Positions 1 to 7,715 of a stretch of DNA of 17,842 nt are shown here, piece by piece. The stretch is from Xanthobacteraceae bacterium (GTDB lineage Bacteria; Pseudomonadota; Alphaproteobacteria; Rhizobiales; Xanthobacteraceae). Position 1 is the first letter of the stretch; every line of letters begins with the position of its first letter. The notes below the pieces were generated by a model. That model had not been told where the DNA came from. It did not search any database and saw nothing but the letters and a program-made list of their open reading frames with translations. Both the position numbers and the translations under genes were made by a program. The stretch lies in contig JASHRR010001035.1 of assembly GCA_030037185.1 (NCBI GenBank), positions 1 to 17,842 of the forward strand. Reading direction: 5' to 3'.

Positions 1-270
1 CCGCATGGGAACGCGCGAGCCAGCGAAATTGCTCGCCAGTGCGGCTTGAGCCAACGAACGTTTGTACGCCGGCTGGCATCCGAAAAGGTAACATTCTCAG
101 AAGTGTTGAACAACCTGAGGCACGACCTGGCCACGCAATATTTGACCGACGACAGCTTGTCGATATCGCAAATTGCCTGGCTTCTCGGTTATCAGGAAGT
201 TGCCGCGTTCTCGAATGCATTTAAGCGTTGGACAGGCCGAGCGCCTCGCGAACGGCGCTTTGCGGCGTGA
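1..270 (+). CDS. AraC-family transcriptional regulator, C-terminal part (5' end outside the window)
   Basis: The frame is open from base 1 to the TGA at 268-270, giving the last 89 residues of a protein that starts upstream. These residues form the double helix-turn-helix DNA-binding domain of the AraC/XylS family. The first HTH is around ASEIARQCGLSQRTFVRRL (residues 8-26 of the visible part). The second is ISQIAWLLGYQEVAAFSNAF, followed by KRWTGRAPRERR, the usual AraC C-terminal signature in which the G-Y and F-x-x-x-F-K-R-W-x-G residues are kept. A TTG at 46 could be read as a start, but it would cut into the first HTH, so it is not the real start. The N-terminal effector domain is not visible, so the inducer and targets cannot be told. 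It could regulate a neighbouring catabolic unit, but it is separated from it by a pseudogene. Confidence 0.9.
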   Translation, partial: PHGNARASEIARQCGLSQRTFVRRLASEKVTFSEVLNNLRHDLATQYLTDDSLSISQIAWLLGYQEVAAFSNAFKRWTGRAPRERRFAA

Positions 271-399
271 GGAATCTACCCTGCAGCGCAGGCGAGAGGG
301 CTCCTTGAGAGCCGTTCCGTCGGAGCTGCTCGCTGGCCCCGGATCGGGTCCGCAGATGCGAAGCCTCTCGTCCGGGGCGCGAGGCTGACCGCAGTCTGA

Positions 400-797
400 T
401 TAGCTTGAGCGGCCATTGACCTGCAGCGACACCTGTGCGAGCCCGTCGACGCCGAGGCGCTGCCCCGGGCTGAGGTCGATCCCGCGCCGGTGATGGGGTC
501 GTTGATTCGGACCGTCACGGAGCGGCCGTTACGCTTGTTAAAGACCGTAACCCTGCTGCCCATCGGCAGCGACTTGTGGGCGGCCGTCATGGCGTTGGGG
601 TCCATGTGTTCACCGTTCGCGGTGATGCGGTCGTGGTCAAGCCGCCGTTGCGGTCGGTGCTCAGCAGATGGAGTTTTCCGTGCTGGTGGAAATACGTCAG
701 CTTCTCGGGCTGACGACGATCTGATCTCAGCTCCTGTCGCAAACACGCACGCGAGCGCCGCCGTGACAGCAGCGGCCTTGATGGAACGGCGATACAT
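400..797 (-). pseudogene. rlpA: decayed RlpA-like double-psi beta-barrel protein
   Basis: Reading leftwards from the ATG at 797, a signal peptide is seen ([20 protein letters not shown]). Protein-like sequence then moves between frames. About 709-641 reads [16 protein letters not shown] in a second frame. About 636-498 returns to the first frame with [20 protein letters not shown] and [18 protein letters not shown], ending VTVRIND. About 486-400 reads [20 protein letters not shown] in a third frame and ends at TAA (400-402). This order is that of the RlpA / septal-ring lytic transglycosylase barrel. The expected W-Y-G stretch before the first block and the R-G-P-F stretch after R-I-N-D are missing. 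Several small deletions with frame shifts are therefore needed to explain it. RlpA proteins are exported and bind or cut peptidoglycan; this copy should be non-functional. Sequencing error is unlikely to produce so many lesions in one gene. Confidence 0.75.
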
Positions 798-800
798 CGT

Positions 801-818
801 GTTTTGATTTCTCAAAAC
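801..818. repeat. perfect inverted repeat upstream of the rlpA-like remnant
   Basis: GTTTTGA (801-807) and TCAAAAC (812-818) are perfect inverse copies separated by TTTC. The element starts four bases upstream of the ATG at 797 of the minus-strand rlpA-like remnant. It is AT-rich in a GC-rich background. It could be an operator, or a hairpin over the translation start. No ribosome-binding site is seen between it and the ATG. Confidence 0.6.
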
Positions 819-1012
819 GTACTTGCTTTCGTTGGTTTTGCTTGGGATGAGCGGGCTTCTACTCGAGACCGCTCGATTTCGTCTCGCGATTTTGAACCAA
901 AGGTTTGCGCGAACGTGCCCGACGCGCCGGCGATCGAATGCTGTCGAAGTCGCTGAGATGGCGGGAGTCAAGGGACCCGAGACGTTGAACTGCGATGCAC
1001 AGGTCGGCGGAG

Positions 1013-4000
1013 CTACTCCGCCGGCGCCGTGCCAGGCACGGATGGCCTGAGCGTCGCCTCTCCCCCCAGGCGGCCATGCAACCGATCAAGCAGCAGATAC
1101 ACGACAGGCGTCGTGTAGAGGGTCAGCAACTGCGACACCGCGAGGCCGCCGATGATGGTCATGCCCAGCGGGCGGCGCAGGTCGGAGCCGGTGCCGGTGG
1201 CCACAAGCAGCGGAACCGCCCCGAGCAGTGACGCCATGGTGGTCATGACGATCGGGCGGAAGCGCCGAAGGCAGGCCTCGTGAATGGCCTCTTCGGCCGT
1301 GCGGTTGCCGTGACGTTGCGCTGCAAGCGCGAAATCGACCAGCATGATGCCGTTCTTCTTGACGATCCCGATCAACAGGATGATGCCGATGAAGGCGATG
1401 ATCGACAGTTCGGCGCCGAACAGCGTCAGCGCCAGCAACGCGCCGAGGCCGGCAGACGGCAAAGTGGAGATGATCGTCAGCGGATGGGCGAGACTCTCAT
1501 AGAGCACGCCGAGCACGATGTAGACTGCGACCAGGGCGGCGAGGATCAGCAACTCCTGCGACGCGGCGCTTTCGCGGAACACCTTCATGTCGCCGGCGAA
1601 GTCGGTCCGCAGCGTATCCGGCAAATGCATCTCGGCGACCGCCTGCATCACGGCATTTGCGGCTGTCTCGAGCGGGGTATCGGGCGTGAGATTCCACGTC
1701 ACCGTCGCGGCCGGAAATTGGGATTGGTGATTGACGGACAGCGGCGTGTTGGATTTCTCGATCCGCGCGACAGCAGACAGCGGCACCTGAGTGCCGCCGG
1801 TCGGTACGCCCTGCGCCGAGCCGCCGCCGACAAAGACGCGATTGATGTTTGCGGGATCCTGTTGAAACTGCGGATCGGTCTCAAGGATGACGCGATACTG
1901 GTTACGCTGGGTGAAAATGGTCGAGATCTGGCGCTGCGCGAACGCATTATCGAGCGCATTGTCGATGTCCTGGACCTGGAGGCCAAGCCGGGACGCAGCC
2001 GAGCGGTCGATCACCACATTGGCCTGCAAGCCGCCCAGCTGCCGGTCGGTGGTGACGTCGATGATGCCGGCAATGCGGCGGATGCGTTCCTGCACCCGCG
2101 GCAGCCACATCGACAATTCCTCGGCATCGGCGTCCATCAGGGTGAACTGGTATTGAGATTGGCTCTGCCGGCCGCCGAGATAGGGCAGCTGCTGCGCCGG
2201 CCACATATAGACCCGCACGCCCGGTATATCTGCGAGTGCGAGCCGCATGCGCTCGACGATGGCTGAGGTGGACAGTCCGCCGCGCTCGGAGGGTTGCTTG
2301 AGGCCGATGAACAGGCGGCCGTTATTGACCGTTCCGCCGTAGGTGGTGCCGCCAACCGAGGAACCGACGGCGGCGACCGCCGGATCGGCCTGGACGATCT
2401 TAGCCGCACGCTGCTCCAGCACGGTCATCTGCTGGAAGGAGATATCCTCCGACGCTGCCGCGTAGGCGCCGATGAAGCCGCTGTCGTCGGGCGGAAAGAA
2501 GCCTTTCGGCGTATGGACATACATGTACGCGGTGAGCGCGATCGTTGCTGCCAGTGCCGCCAGGGTGAGAAATTGGTGGCGCAGGACGACGCGCAGGCTC
2601 GTGCCGTAGCGGCGGATCATCGCCGCCAGCGCGTTCTCCACCAACCGGTCGAGCCATCCCGGCCCGAATCCGGCACCCGGCGCCTCGCGCAGAAACCGGG
2701 CGCAGATCATCGGCGTCACCGACAGCGATATGAAGGTCGAGATGGTGATGGCGAATACCAGCGTCACGGAAAACTCACGAAACATCCGCCCCGCGAGGCC
2801 GCCCATGAACAGCATCGGAATGAATGCGGCAATGAGCGACACGCTGATCGACATGACCGTAAAGCTGATCTGGCGGGCACTGGCGATTGCGGCGTGCACC
2901 GGTGATAGCCCGCGTTCCATGTTGCGGAAGGTGTTTTCGATCATCACGATGGCATCATCGACCACGAAGCCGACAGACACCGCCAGCGCCATCAGCGACA
3001 GGTTGTCGATCGAGAAACCCGCCAACCACATCGCCGCGCAGGTGCCGGACAATGACAGCGGCACGGTGATCCCGACCGCAACGGTCGGCGTCAGCCGGCG
3101 CAGAAACAGGAACACCACCAGCATCACCAGGACGATGGTGGCGCCGAGGGTGAGCTGCATGTCGCGCACGCTCGCCCGAATCATCAGGGTGCGGTCGGTC
3201 AAAACCGAGAAGCGGATGCCGGCCGGCACCCAGCGCTTGAGCTCCGGCAGCATGGCGTGAATGCGGTCGACGGTGTCGATCACATTGGCGTCGGCCTGCT
3301 TGGTGATGTTGATGAGTATGGCGGGCTGCCCGTTGAACCAGGCGGCGGCCCGGCTGTTGCGGGTGCTCTCCTCCACGGTAGCGATGTCGCCGAGCAGCGT
3401 CACTGCGCCGTTCTGGGATTTGACGACGATGTCGCGGTATTCGCGCACGTCGCGGATCTGGGGGTTGGTGGCGATCGTCTGCGCCACGCCATCGCTGTCG
3501 AACACCCCGAGCGGGCCGGCCGCATTGGCGTTGATGATGGCGAGGCGGACGTCCTCCATGCTCAGCCCCATGGTGGCGATGGCGACGGGGTTGACGCGCA
3601 CCCGTATGGCCGGCTGCTCGGCGCCGGAGACGGTCGCCTCGGCGACGCCGTCGATCTGCGAAATGCGCTGGGCCAGTACGGTGTCGGCGACGTCATATAA
3701 CGCACTCGGCGCCAGCGTATCGGAGGTCAGCGCCAGGATCAGGATCGGCGCGCCGTTGGGATTGGCCTTGCGGAAGGTCGGCAGGCTCGGCAGGTCGCCC
3801 GGAAGGTCGGCCACCGCCGCGTTGAGCGCAGCCTGAACGTCGCGGGCGGCATTTTCGATCTTGCGGCCGATGTCGAACTGAATCGAGATCGACGAGGTGC
3901 CGAGCGAGCTCGATGAGGTCAGTTCGATCACGCCTGGGATCTCAGCGAGCCGGCGCTCCAGCGGCGCCGCCACGGTCGCCGCCATGGTGGAGGGATCGGC

Positions 4001-4171
4001 GCCCGGCCGGCCCGCCGACACGCGGATGGTCGGAAACTCCACGTTCGGCAACGCCGCGACCGGCATGAACCGATACGCCACGGCGCCGACAAGAAACAGC
4101 CCGACCGAAAGCAGAATGGTCGCGATCGGTCGCTCAATGAACGGCAACGAAAAGTTCAGCGCGCCCTCCAC
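1013..4171 (-). CDS. RND-family multidrug efflux permease, MdtC/MdtB-like
   Basis: The 1052-residue product has the full length of an AcrB/MdtBC-type HAE1 permease, an inner-membrane proton/drug antiporter. The first membrane helix follows the motif [20 protein letters not shown] (residues 10-29). The periplasmic porter segment [20 protein letters not shown] lies near residue 56. TM4 carries the proton-relay pair in [13 protein letters not shown] (Asp405-Asp406). The TM10 lysine is in [14 protein letters not shown] (Lys938/939), and MTTMAS follows at about 977-982. The C-terminal [12 protein letters not shown] is typical. The start is GTG at 4171; an in-frame TAA lies about 50 bases upstream with no ATG between, and the ribosome-binding site is weak. 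It follows the tctC-like gene by 102 bases. No membrane-fusion (HlyD-like) or outer-membrane (TolC-like) gene is next to it. The closest relatives by motif are MdtC-type permeases, but the substrate cannot be deduced. Confidence 0.93.
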   Translation of the reverse strand: MEGALNFSLPFIERPIATILLSVGLFLVGAVAYRFMPVAALPNVEFPTIRVSAGRPGADPSTMAATVAAPLERRLAEIPGVIELTSSSSLGTSSISIQFDIGRKIENAARDVQAALNAAVADLPGDLPSLPTFRKANPNGAPILILALTSDTLAPSALYDVADTVLAQRISQIDGVAEATVSGAEQPAIRVRVNPVAIATMGLSMEDVRLAIINANAAGPLGVFDSDGVAQTIATNPQIRDVREYRDIVVKSQNGAVTLLGDIATVEESTRNSRAAAWFNGQPAILINITKQADANVIDTVDRIHAMLPELKRWVPAGIRFSVLTDRTLMIRASVRDMQLTLGATIVLVMLVVFLFLRRLTPTVAVGITVPLSLSGTCAAMWLAGFSIDNLSLMALAVSVGFVVDDAIVMIENTFRNMERGLSPVHAAIASARQISFTVMSISVSLIAAFIPMLFMGGLAGRMFREFSVTLVFAITISTFISLSVTPMICARFLREAPGAGFGPGWLDRLVENALAAMIRRYGTSLRVVLRHQFLTLAALAATIALTAYMYVHTPKGFFPPDDSGFIGAYAAASEDISFQQMTVLEQRAAKIVQADPAVAAVGSSVGGTTYGGTVNNGRLFIGLKQPSERGGLSTSAIVERMRLALADIPGVRVYMWPAQQLPYLGGRQSQSQYQFTLMDADAEELSMWLPRVQERIRRIAGIIDVTTDRQLGGLQANVVIDRSAASRLGLQVQDIDNALDNAFAQRQISTIFTQRNQYRVILETDPQFQQDPANINRVFVGGGSAQGVPTGGTQVPLSAVARIEKSNTPLSVNHQSQFPAATVTWNLTPDTPLETAANAVMQAVAEMHLPDTLRTDFAGDMKVFRESAASQELLILAALVAVYIVLGVLYESLAHPLTIISTLPSAGLGALLALTLFGAELSIIAFIGIILLIGIVKKNGIMLVDFALAAQRHGNRTAEEAIHEACLRRFRPIVMTTMASLLGAVPLLVATGTGSDLRRPLGMTIIGGLAVSQLLTLYTTPVVYLLLDRLHGRLGGEATLRPSVPGTAPAE

Positions 4172-4189
4172 CCGCCGTGCGGTCGGCAG

Positions 4190-4217
4190 GTCCCTACGAC
4201 CTTGTCCGTACGACCTT
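4190..4217. repeat. two tandem 14-nt direct repeats upstream of the RND permease
   Basis: On the plus strand GTCCCTACGACCTT (4190-4203) is followed directly by GTCCGTACGACCTT (4204-4217), differing at one position. The pair lies 18 bases upstream of the GTG start of the permease on the minus strand, in the gap after the tctC-like gene. It could be a two-site operator or a chance short duplication. No promoter was recognised with confidence. Confidence 0.6.
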
Positions 4218-4273
4218 TAGGCCGATCTTATCAGATTTATCGGAAAAAGAGCCGGTCACTGTCCGCGCGGCGC

Positions 4274-5437
4274 CTACTCCTCGACCTTGATATCCAGCGC
4301 CTTGACGACGGCGCCCCAGCGGGCCACCTCGGCAGCCACATAGCTTGTGAAGCCCGCCGCATCCGCATCGAGCGGTTCGGAGGCATCGTTCTCGGCAAGT
4401 TTGCGCATCTGCGGTTCCTTGAGGAAGGCGCGCGCTTCGCGGTTGATGCGGTCGGCGATGTCTGGCGCAAGCTTCTTCGGCCCCGACAGGCCGAACCAGG
4501 AGGCCATCACCAGTTCGGGGTAGCCGCTTTCGGCAAAGGTCGGGACATCCGGAAAAACCGGCACGCGGGCCGTCGACGTGATCGCGAGCGCGACCAGCGC
4601 GCCGCTGCGGACGTGCTCGCCGAGGGTCGTCACCGGCGAGAATATTGCAGGCAGATGGCCGGCAATGACGTCGGCGACCGCCGGAGCGCCGCCCCGATAG
4701 GGCACGTGTTGCATCGAAATGCCCGCCAGCCGCTGGAAATATTCGCCGCCGATATTGCCAAGCCCGCCGCGATTGGCCGCCGTGTAGGCGAGCTTTTGTG
4801 CCCGCGCCAGCGCGATGAATTCGGCGAGCGATTTCACGCCCAGCCGCGGATGGACGGCGAGCATATAAGGCGAGCTCGTCAGCATGACGACATGGCTGAA
4901 ATCGGTAACCGGATCGTAGCCGGCATTGCCGGCGACCAGCGGCACGGTGAGGTTGGAGGCCGAATTCGACAGCAGCAGCGTGTGGCCGTCGGGCTCCGCC
5001 TGCGCCACCAACGCAGCCCCCAAGGCATTGCCGTTGCCGGGCTTGTTCTCGATGATAAAGGGCCGCCCGAACACCGCCTGGAAGTGGTTGGCCACCAGCC
5101 GCGCCGCCGCGTCCGAGGAGCCGCCGGCAGCGGCCGGCACAATGATGCGCACGAGACGGGCGGGCCAGTTTTGCGCTGAGGCCTCGGCGGGCGGAAGCAG
5201 CAGGATCGCCGTCAAGGCGGCGATTGCGATCCACGCCGTTCCATCAGGCCACCGTCCGGTGGAACGAGAGGGGGGGACTGCCGCCGGCCCGCCCGGATAG
5301 GACCCCTTCCCTGAGCATGCGGGGGAGGGCAGGCAGGAGGCCGCACCACCCCCTCCCTGCCTGCTGACGCGGGCCGACCTCCCCGCCTGAGGCGACGGTG
5401 GTGACCTCAGCGATTGCCGCGCGGGTGAGCACCACAT
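4274..5437 (-). CDS. TctC/Bug-family tripartite tricarboxylate transporter solute-binding protein
   Basis: Residues from about 89 to the end form a complete Bug-type periplasmic binding protein: QNWPARLVRIIVPAAAGGSS, then FGRPFIIENKPGNGNALGAA and AEPDGHTLLLSNSASNLTV, then the VPYRGGAPAVADVIAG segment and FPDVPTFAESGYPELV. Members bind carboxylates, often aromatic or dicarboxylic acids, for TctAB-type or other uptake. A hydrophobic signal segment is at about residues 70-85 (IAIAALTAILLLPPAEASAQ). The start is odd. The ATG at 5437 has a good AAAGGAG site seven bases upstream, but it adds about 66 unusual residues encoded mostly by a GC-rich palindromic repeat. The only other in-frame start candidate near the signal segment is TTG at 5215, which gives a very short signal. 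The gene follows the gentisate dioxygenase-like gene by 25 bases, so an aromatic acid is a likely ligand (inference). Confidence 0.88.
   Translation of the reverse strand: MWCSPARQSLRSPPSPQAGRSARVSRQGGGGAASCLPSPACSGKGSYPGGPAAVPPSRSTGRWPDGTAWIAIAALTAILLLPPAEASAQNWPARLVRIIVPAAAGGSSDAAARLVANHFQAVFGRPFIIENKPGNGNALGAALVAQAEPDGHTLLLSNSASNLTVPLVAGNAGYDPVTDFSHVVMLTSSPYMLAVHPRLGVKSLAEFIALARAQKLAYTAANRGGLGNIGGEYFQRLAGISMQHVPYRGGAPAVADVIAGHLPAIFSPVTTLGEHVRSGALVALAITSTARVPVFPDVPTFAESGYPELVMASWFGLSGPKKLAPDIADRINREARAFLKEPQMRKLAENDASEPLDADAAGFTSYVAAEVARWGAVVKALDIKVEE
5270..5400. repeat. GC-rich palindromic intergenic-type repeat inside the tctC 5' coding region
   Basis: This stretch is biased into C-rich and G-rich runs and holds an inverted repeat, GCAGGCAGG (5329-5337) with CCTGCCTGC (5356-5364), loop 18 nt. 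It resembles the mobile palindromic elements commonly seen between genes in Bradyrhizobium-like genomes (recalled, not searched). It has no stop in the tctC frame, so it is read through as a low-complexity N-terminal extension. Borders are approximate. Confidence 0.55.
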
Positions 5438-5462
5438 CTCGTTGCTCCTTTGGCGTTTGCGT

Positions 5463-6452
5463 TCATGGGGCCGGCAGCTCCTCGCGCCACCAGCCGAAGC
5501 GCTGCATCACCGGCTCGTCGGTGACGCGCAACACAATGGCGTCGCCGGCTGCCTGGTGGCGATGCGGACACCACGCCGGCGCCGCAATGACATCGCCGCG
5601 CTGCCATTCAAACCGCTCGCCGTCGAGCGTGGAGACTCCCTCGCCCTGCACCACCGCATAGATATTGTTCGCCGTCGCACGATAGGGCGCGGTGCGGACG
5701 CCGGGGGCGAGCCGCATCATATAGAGCGCGGTGGTGGCGAGCGCCGGGTGGCCAAGCTCGACGTGCGTGCCGAACGGCCCGTCGGGTTGGGTTTTTGCTT
5801 CGCCGAGCGCCTGCAATGTAGCGCGAAGGGTGAAGACGAACGGCGAGTCCGACGTTGCCGGTACCGGCGCGGATTCCTCGGCCGCCTCGTTTTCCTCCTC
5901 GGCCGGTTCGAAGAACATCGGCTCCAACAGCTGCACCAGCGGCACATCGAGAAAATCGAGCCAGTAGGCGCATGCCTTGCTTCGATTGCCGTGGCCGTGG
6001 GTCGACCAGTTCGGCGTCAGCACCACATCGCCCGGTTCCATCGCGATGTTGACGCCATCGACCTGCGTATAGGTACCGGGCTCGGCATCGAGGATCAGAC
6101 GGAGCGCATTCGGCGTATGGCGATGCGCCCGGGCCCACTCTCCGGGCATGATCATCTGATAGGCGGCGACCAGGGTGCGCACGGTGGCGTAGGCGTTGCC
6201 TTCGGCCGGGTTGAACAGGATGAGATTGCGCCGTTCCGCAAGCGCGGTGTTGATCAGCCGACCGGCGGCATCAAGCGCGCCGCGAGCCAGTTCGTATTTC
6301 CAATGGGCGGGCAGCAAAGTCTTTCGCGGCGCTGGCCACAGCGACGGCGTCGGTTTGTTCCAGCCCGCCCCCATGCCGACCGTGCCGAGCTTGCCGTATA
6401 ACTGCTCCAGCGTGCCGCAACAGGCGAGATCAGCCGGCGATGGCAATGACAT
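5463..6452 (-). CDS. gentisate 1,2-dioxygenase-like bicupin
   Basis: The 329-residue product is a two-cupin ring-cleavage dioxygenase. Gentisate 1,2-dioxygenases use Fe(II) to open 2,5-dihydroxybenzoate to maleylpyruvate in the cytoplasm. The N-terminal cupin has the iron motif ARAHRHTPNALRLILD (His110 and His112) and, after MEPGDVVLTPNWSTHGHGN, a third ligand candidate at His152. The family usually has W-x-W-H-D-H-G here, so W-S-T-H-G-H-G is a slight variant. The C-terminal cupin is around residues 255-325 (ATANNIYAVVQGEGVSTLDG, RGDVIAAPAWCPHRHQAAGD). An acidic Glu/Ala linker lies near residues 183-195. Length is slightly below the usual 340-370. The start ATG at 6452 has GAGG seven bases upstream. 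The gene follows the class II aldolase-like gene and precedes tctC by 25 bases. Related enzymes act on salicylate or 1-hydroxy-2-naphthoate, so the substrate is inferred. Maleylpyruvate isomerase and fumarylpyruvate hydrolase are not in the window. Confidence 0.85.
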   Translation of the reverse strand: MSLPSPADLACCGTLEQLYGKLGTVGMGAGWNKPTPSLWPAPRKTLLPAHWKYELARGALDAAGRLINTALAERRNLILFNPAEGNAYATVRTLVAAYQMIMPGEWARAHRHTPNALRLILDAEPGTYTQVDGVNIAMEPGDVVLTPNWSTHGHGNRSKACAYWLDFLDVPLVQLLEPMFFEPAEEENEAAEESAPVPATSDSPFVFTLRATLQALGEAKTQPDGPFGTHVELGHPALATTALYMMRLAPGVRTAPYRATANNIYAVVQGEGVSTLDGERFEWQRGDVIAAPAWCPHRHQAAGDAIVLRVTDEPVMQRFGWWREELPAP

Positions 6453-6485
6453 TTCAGAACCTCGTCGTTCAGTGGTCGCAGGTAA

Positions 6486-6507
6486 GGTGGGTTGAGCGCA
6501 GCGAAAC
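6486..6507. repeat. probable fragment of a dispersed intergenic repeat
   Basis: The sequence GGTGGGTTGAGCGCAGCGAAAC sits in the 129-base gap between the class II aldolase-like and dioxygenase genes. It looks like one half of the GGTGGGTT...AACCCACC palindromes common in Bradyrhizobium-like genomes. The second arm is not present here. The identification is from memory of the pattern only. Confidence 0.3.
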
Positions 6508-6581
6508 GCGCGATAGGGCGGCCGCGGATGTCGCTTGGCTCAAGCTCTTGCTGTTCGCTGCTCGGATTGGCTTTGACGCAC

Positions 6582-7331
6582 TCATTTGCTGCTACGCCGC
6601 TTTGTCCTCTGCTCCATCACGATCTGCGCCTGCGCCTTGGCGCACCACAGGTCCCAGGTCCGTTTCCAGGTGCCGGCGGAAAGCTGGCGCGCGCTCGTCG
6701 CCGCCACTTCGCGCTCGTCGAGATATACCACATTGCCGCCGGGTCCGGCGATCAGCATCGCCTGCATCTGCAGCTTTGCCGAGAGTTCGAGGTAGATGCT
6801 GCGCACCACCGCGAGCATCAGGGTTTCGCCGACCACCACGGCGCCGTGGCCGCGCATCAGCGCGGCCGGCTTGGTTCCAAGCGTGCTCGCCAGCGACGCC
6901 CCGAGATAGGGCGACTTGATGATCAGATCCCCGCTTTCCTGGAAATCGCGAATCTCGAAAGTCGGCACGCCCTCGCCGATAAAGGCCCCGGTGTTGAACA
7001 GCGGCCGGAGCGGCACGGTCGTCGCGCCGAACGGGATGACCGAAGGCGAGTGGTTGTGGACGACGGCGTTGATATCCGGCCTCCGTTTGAAAATCTCGCC
7101 ATGGATGTAGCGCTCCAGATAAAGCGCGGCCTTTAGGTCTTTTACCGGATTGCTGTCGAGGTCGAATTCCAGAATGTCGTGCGCGGTCACAAGTTCAGGC
7201 GCCATGGCGCGCGCCAGCAAATAACGGTTCGGGTTTTTCGCCGTGCGCAGGCTCACATGCCCGTAGGCATCCACCACGCCGTGACCGGCGAGAATCCGGT
7301 AGGCCAGCACAAGGTCTTCCCGCTCGCTCAT
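6582..7331 (-). CDS. class II aldolase/adducin-family enzyme (aldolase or decarboxylase)
   Basis: The start chosen is ATG at 7331, giving 249 residues; the frame is open further upstream, but that extension is Arg-rich and lies in the divergent promoter region. An AGGG lies seven bases before the ATG. The fold is that of L-fuculose-phosphate aldolase. GHGVVDAYGHVSLR is at residues 16-29, Glu73 is in LYLERYIH, and the zinc-ligand pair His92 and His94 is in VVHNHSPSV. The third ligand, His162, is in MRGHGAVVVG. All metal and catalytic residues are therefore present. Besides sugar-phosphate aldolases, this family includes metal-dependent decarboxylases of aromatic or heteroaromatic hydroxy-acids, such as 3,4-dihydroxyphthalate and 3-hydroxy-2-methylpyridine-4,5-dicarboxylate decarboxylases. 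Being first gene before a gentisate dioxygenase-like gene, a decarboxylase supplying a hydroxylated aromatic acid is a reasonable but unproven guess. Confidence 0.87.
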   Translation of the reverse strand: MSEREDLVLAYRILAGHGVVDAYGHVSLRTAKNPNRYLLARAMAPELVTAHDILEFDLDSNPVKDLKAALYLERYIHGEIFKRRPDINAVVHNHSPSVIPFGATTVPLRPLFNTGAFIGEGVPTFEIRDFQESGDLIIKSPYLGASLASTLGTKPAALMRGHGAVVVGETLMLAVVRSIYLELSAKLQMQAMLIAGPGGNVVYLDEREVAATSARQLSAGTWKRTWDLWCAKAQAQIVMEQRTKRRSSK

Positions 7332-7496
7332 GGTGCGCCCTGCCTCGGATTGGCCGCGCGCTATCCTCCCGATTTCAAGCGGGTGGCGCAACCCCGTTGA
7401 GGATTGAACCCTCCCTCGATAAACCTTAAGGATAATTTTCGGCCGCCGCGACGGCTTAAAACGCGATCCGTCGCACCATCGCTGAGGGGGACGCCG
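7332..7496. promoter_or_regulatory. divergent intergenic region between the two catabolic units
   Basis: This 165-base gap separates the minus-strand aldolase/dioxygenase/tctC unit from the plus-strand AtzG-like/amidase/UGSC unit, so it must hold both promoters. A GAGGGGG ribosome-binding site lies at about 7483-7489 for the plus-strand unit. No clear -35/-10 pair or operator palindrome was recognised. Confidence 0.5.
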
Positions 7497-7715
7497 ATGA
7501 CCGACAACTCCGATGCCGACGACGCTGCGCAATCGATCGGTGTCTTGGCGCGGGCCCGTGGCCTTGACCGCGCCTACGCGCTCTATCCCGATTTAGTCGC
7601 GGCCGCGGTCGCGCGCGGCACCGCATCTCTTGGCCCTCTGCCGGCGGATTTTTCCGCCACAATCGAACCTGCCGTGTCGTTCGATCCGGCCAAGTTCGCA
7701 GGCAACGACACATGA
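7497..7715 (+). CDS. AtzG-like small amidase partner protein (DUF4089-type)
   Basis: This 72-residue acidic protein starts at ATG 7497, with GAGGGGG about seven bases upstream. Its stop overlaps the amidase start (ATGA, 7712-7715), which indicates translational coupling. The frame is open upstream to 7404, but that extension has no ribosome-binding site. The pattern is one or two helices (DAAQSIGVLARARGLDRAY, YPDLVAAAVARGTASL) and then a tail LPADFSATIEPAVSFDP. This matches AtzG, the small subunit that binds the AtzE amidase of 1-carboxybiuret hydrolysis, in which a helix is followed by a leucine/proline stretch and an E-x-A-x-x-x-x-P tail. AtzE-AtzG resembles the GatA-GatC pair. The family call comes from pattern and position, not from a search. 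The likely role is as stabilising subunit for the following amidase. Confidence 0.65.
   Translation: MTDNSDADDAAQSIGVLARARGLDRAYALYPDLVAAAVARGTASLGPLPADFSATIEPAVSFDPAKFAGNDT

Noticed and set aside
1280..2266. Long open frame (328 codons) on the plus strand opposite the RND permease
   Set aside because: It is an antisense shadow of a well-supported gene in GC-rich DNA, rich in Arg, Asp, Gln and His, with no recognisable domain.
4194..5234. A 346-codon minus-strand frame starting at GTG 5234 across the TctC gene
   Set aside because: Arg/Gly/Ala-rich composition without family pattern; the adjacent frame encodes a clear Bug-family protein over the same bases.
7404..7496. N-terminal extension of the AtzG-like protein from 7404
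   Set aside because: No ribosome-binding site is seen at 7404, while ATG 7497 has a strong GAGGGGG site, and the extension lies in the divergent promoter region.
7332..7532. N-terminal extension of the class II aldolase-like protein to 7532
   Set aside because: The added residues are Arg-rich and unlike the family; the homology pattern begins right after ATG 7331. The extension would also overlap the AtzG-like gene.
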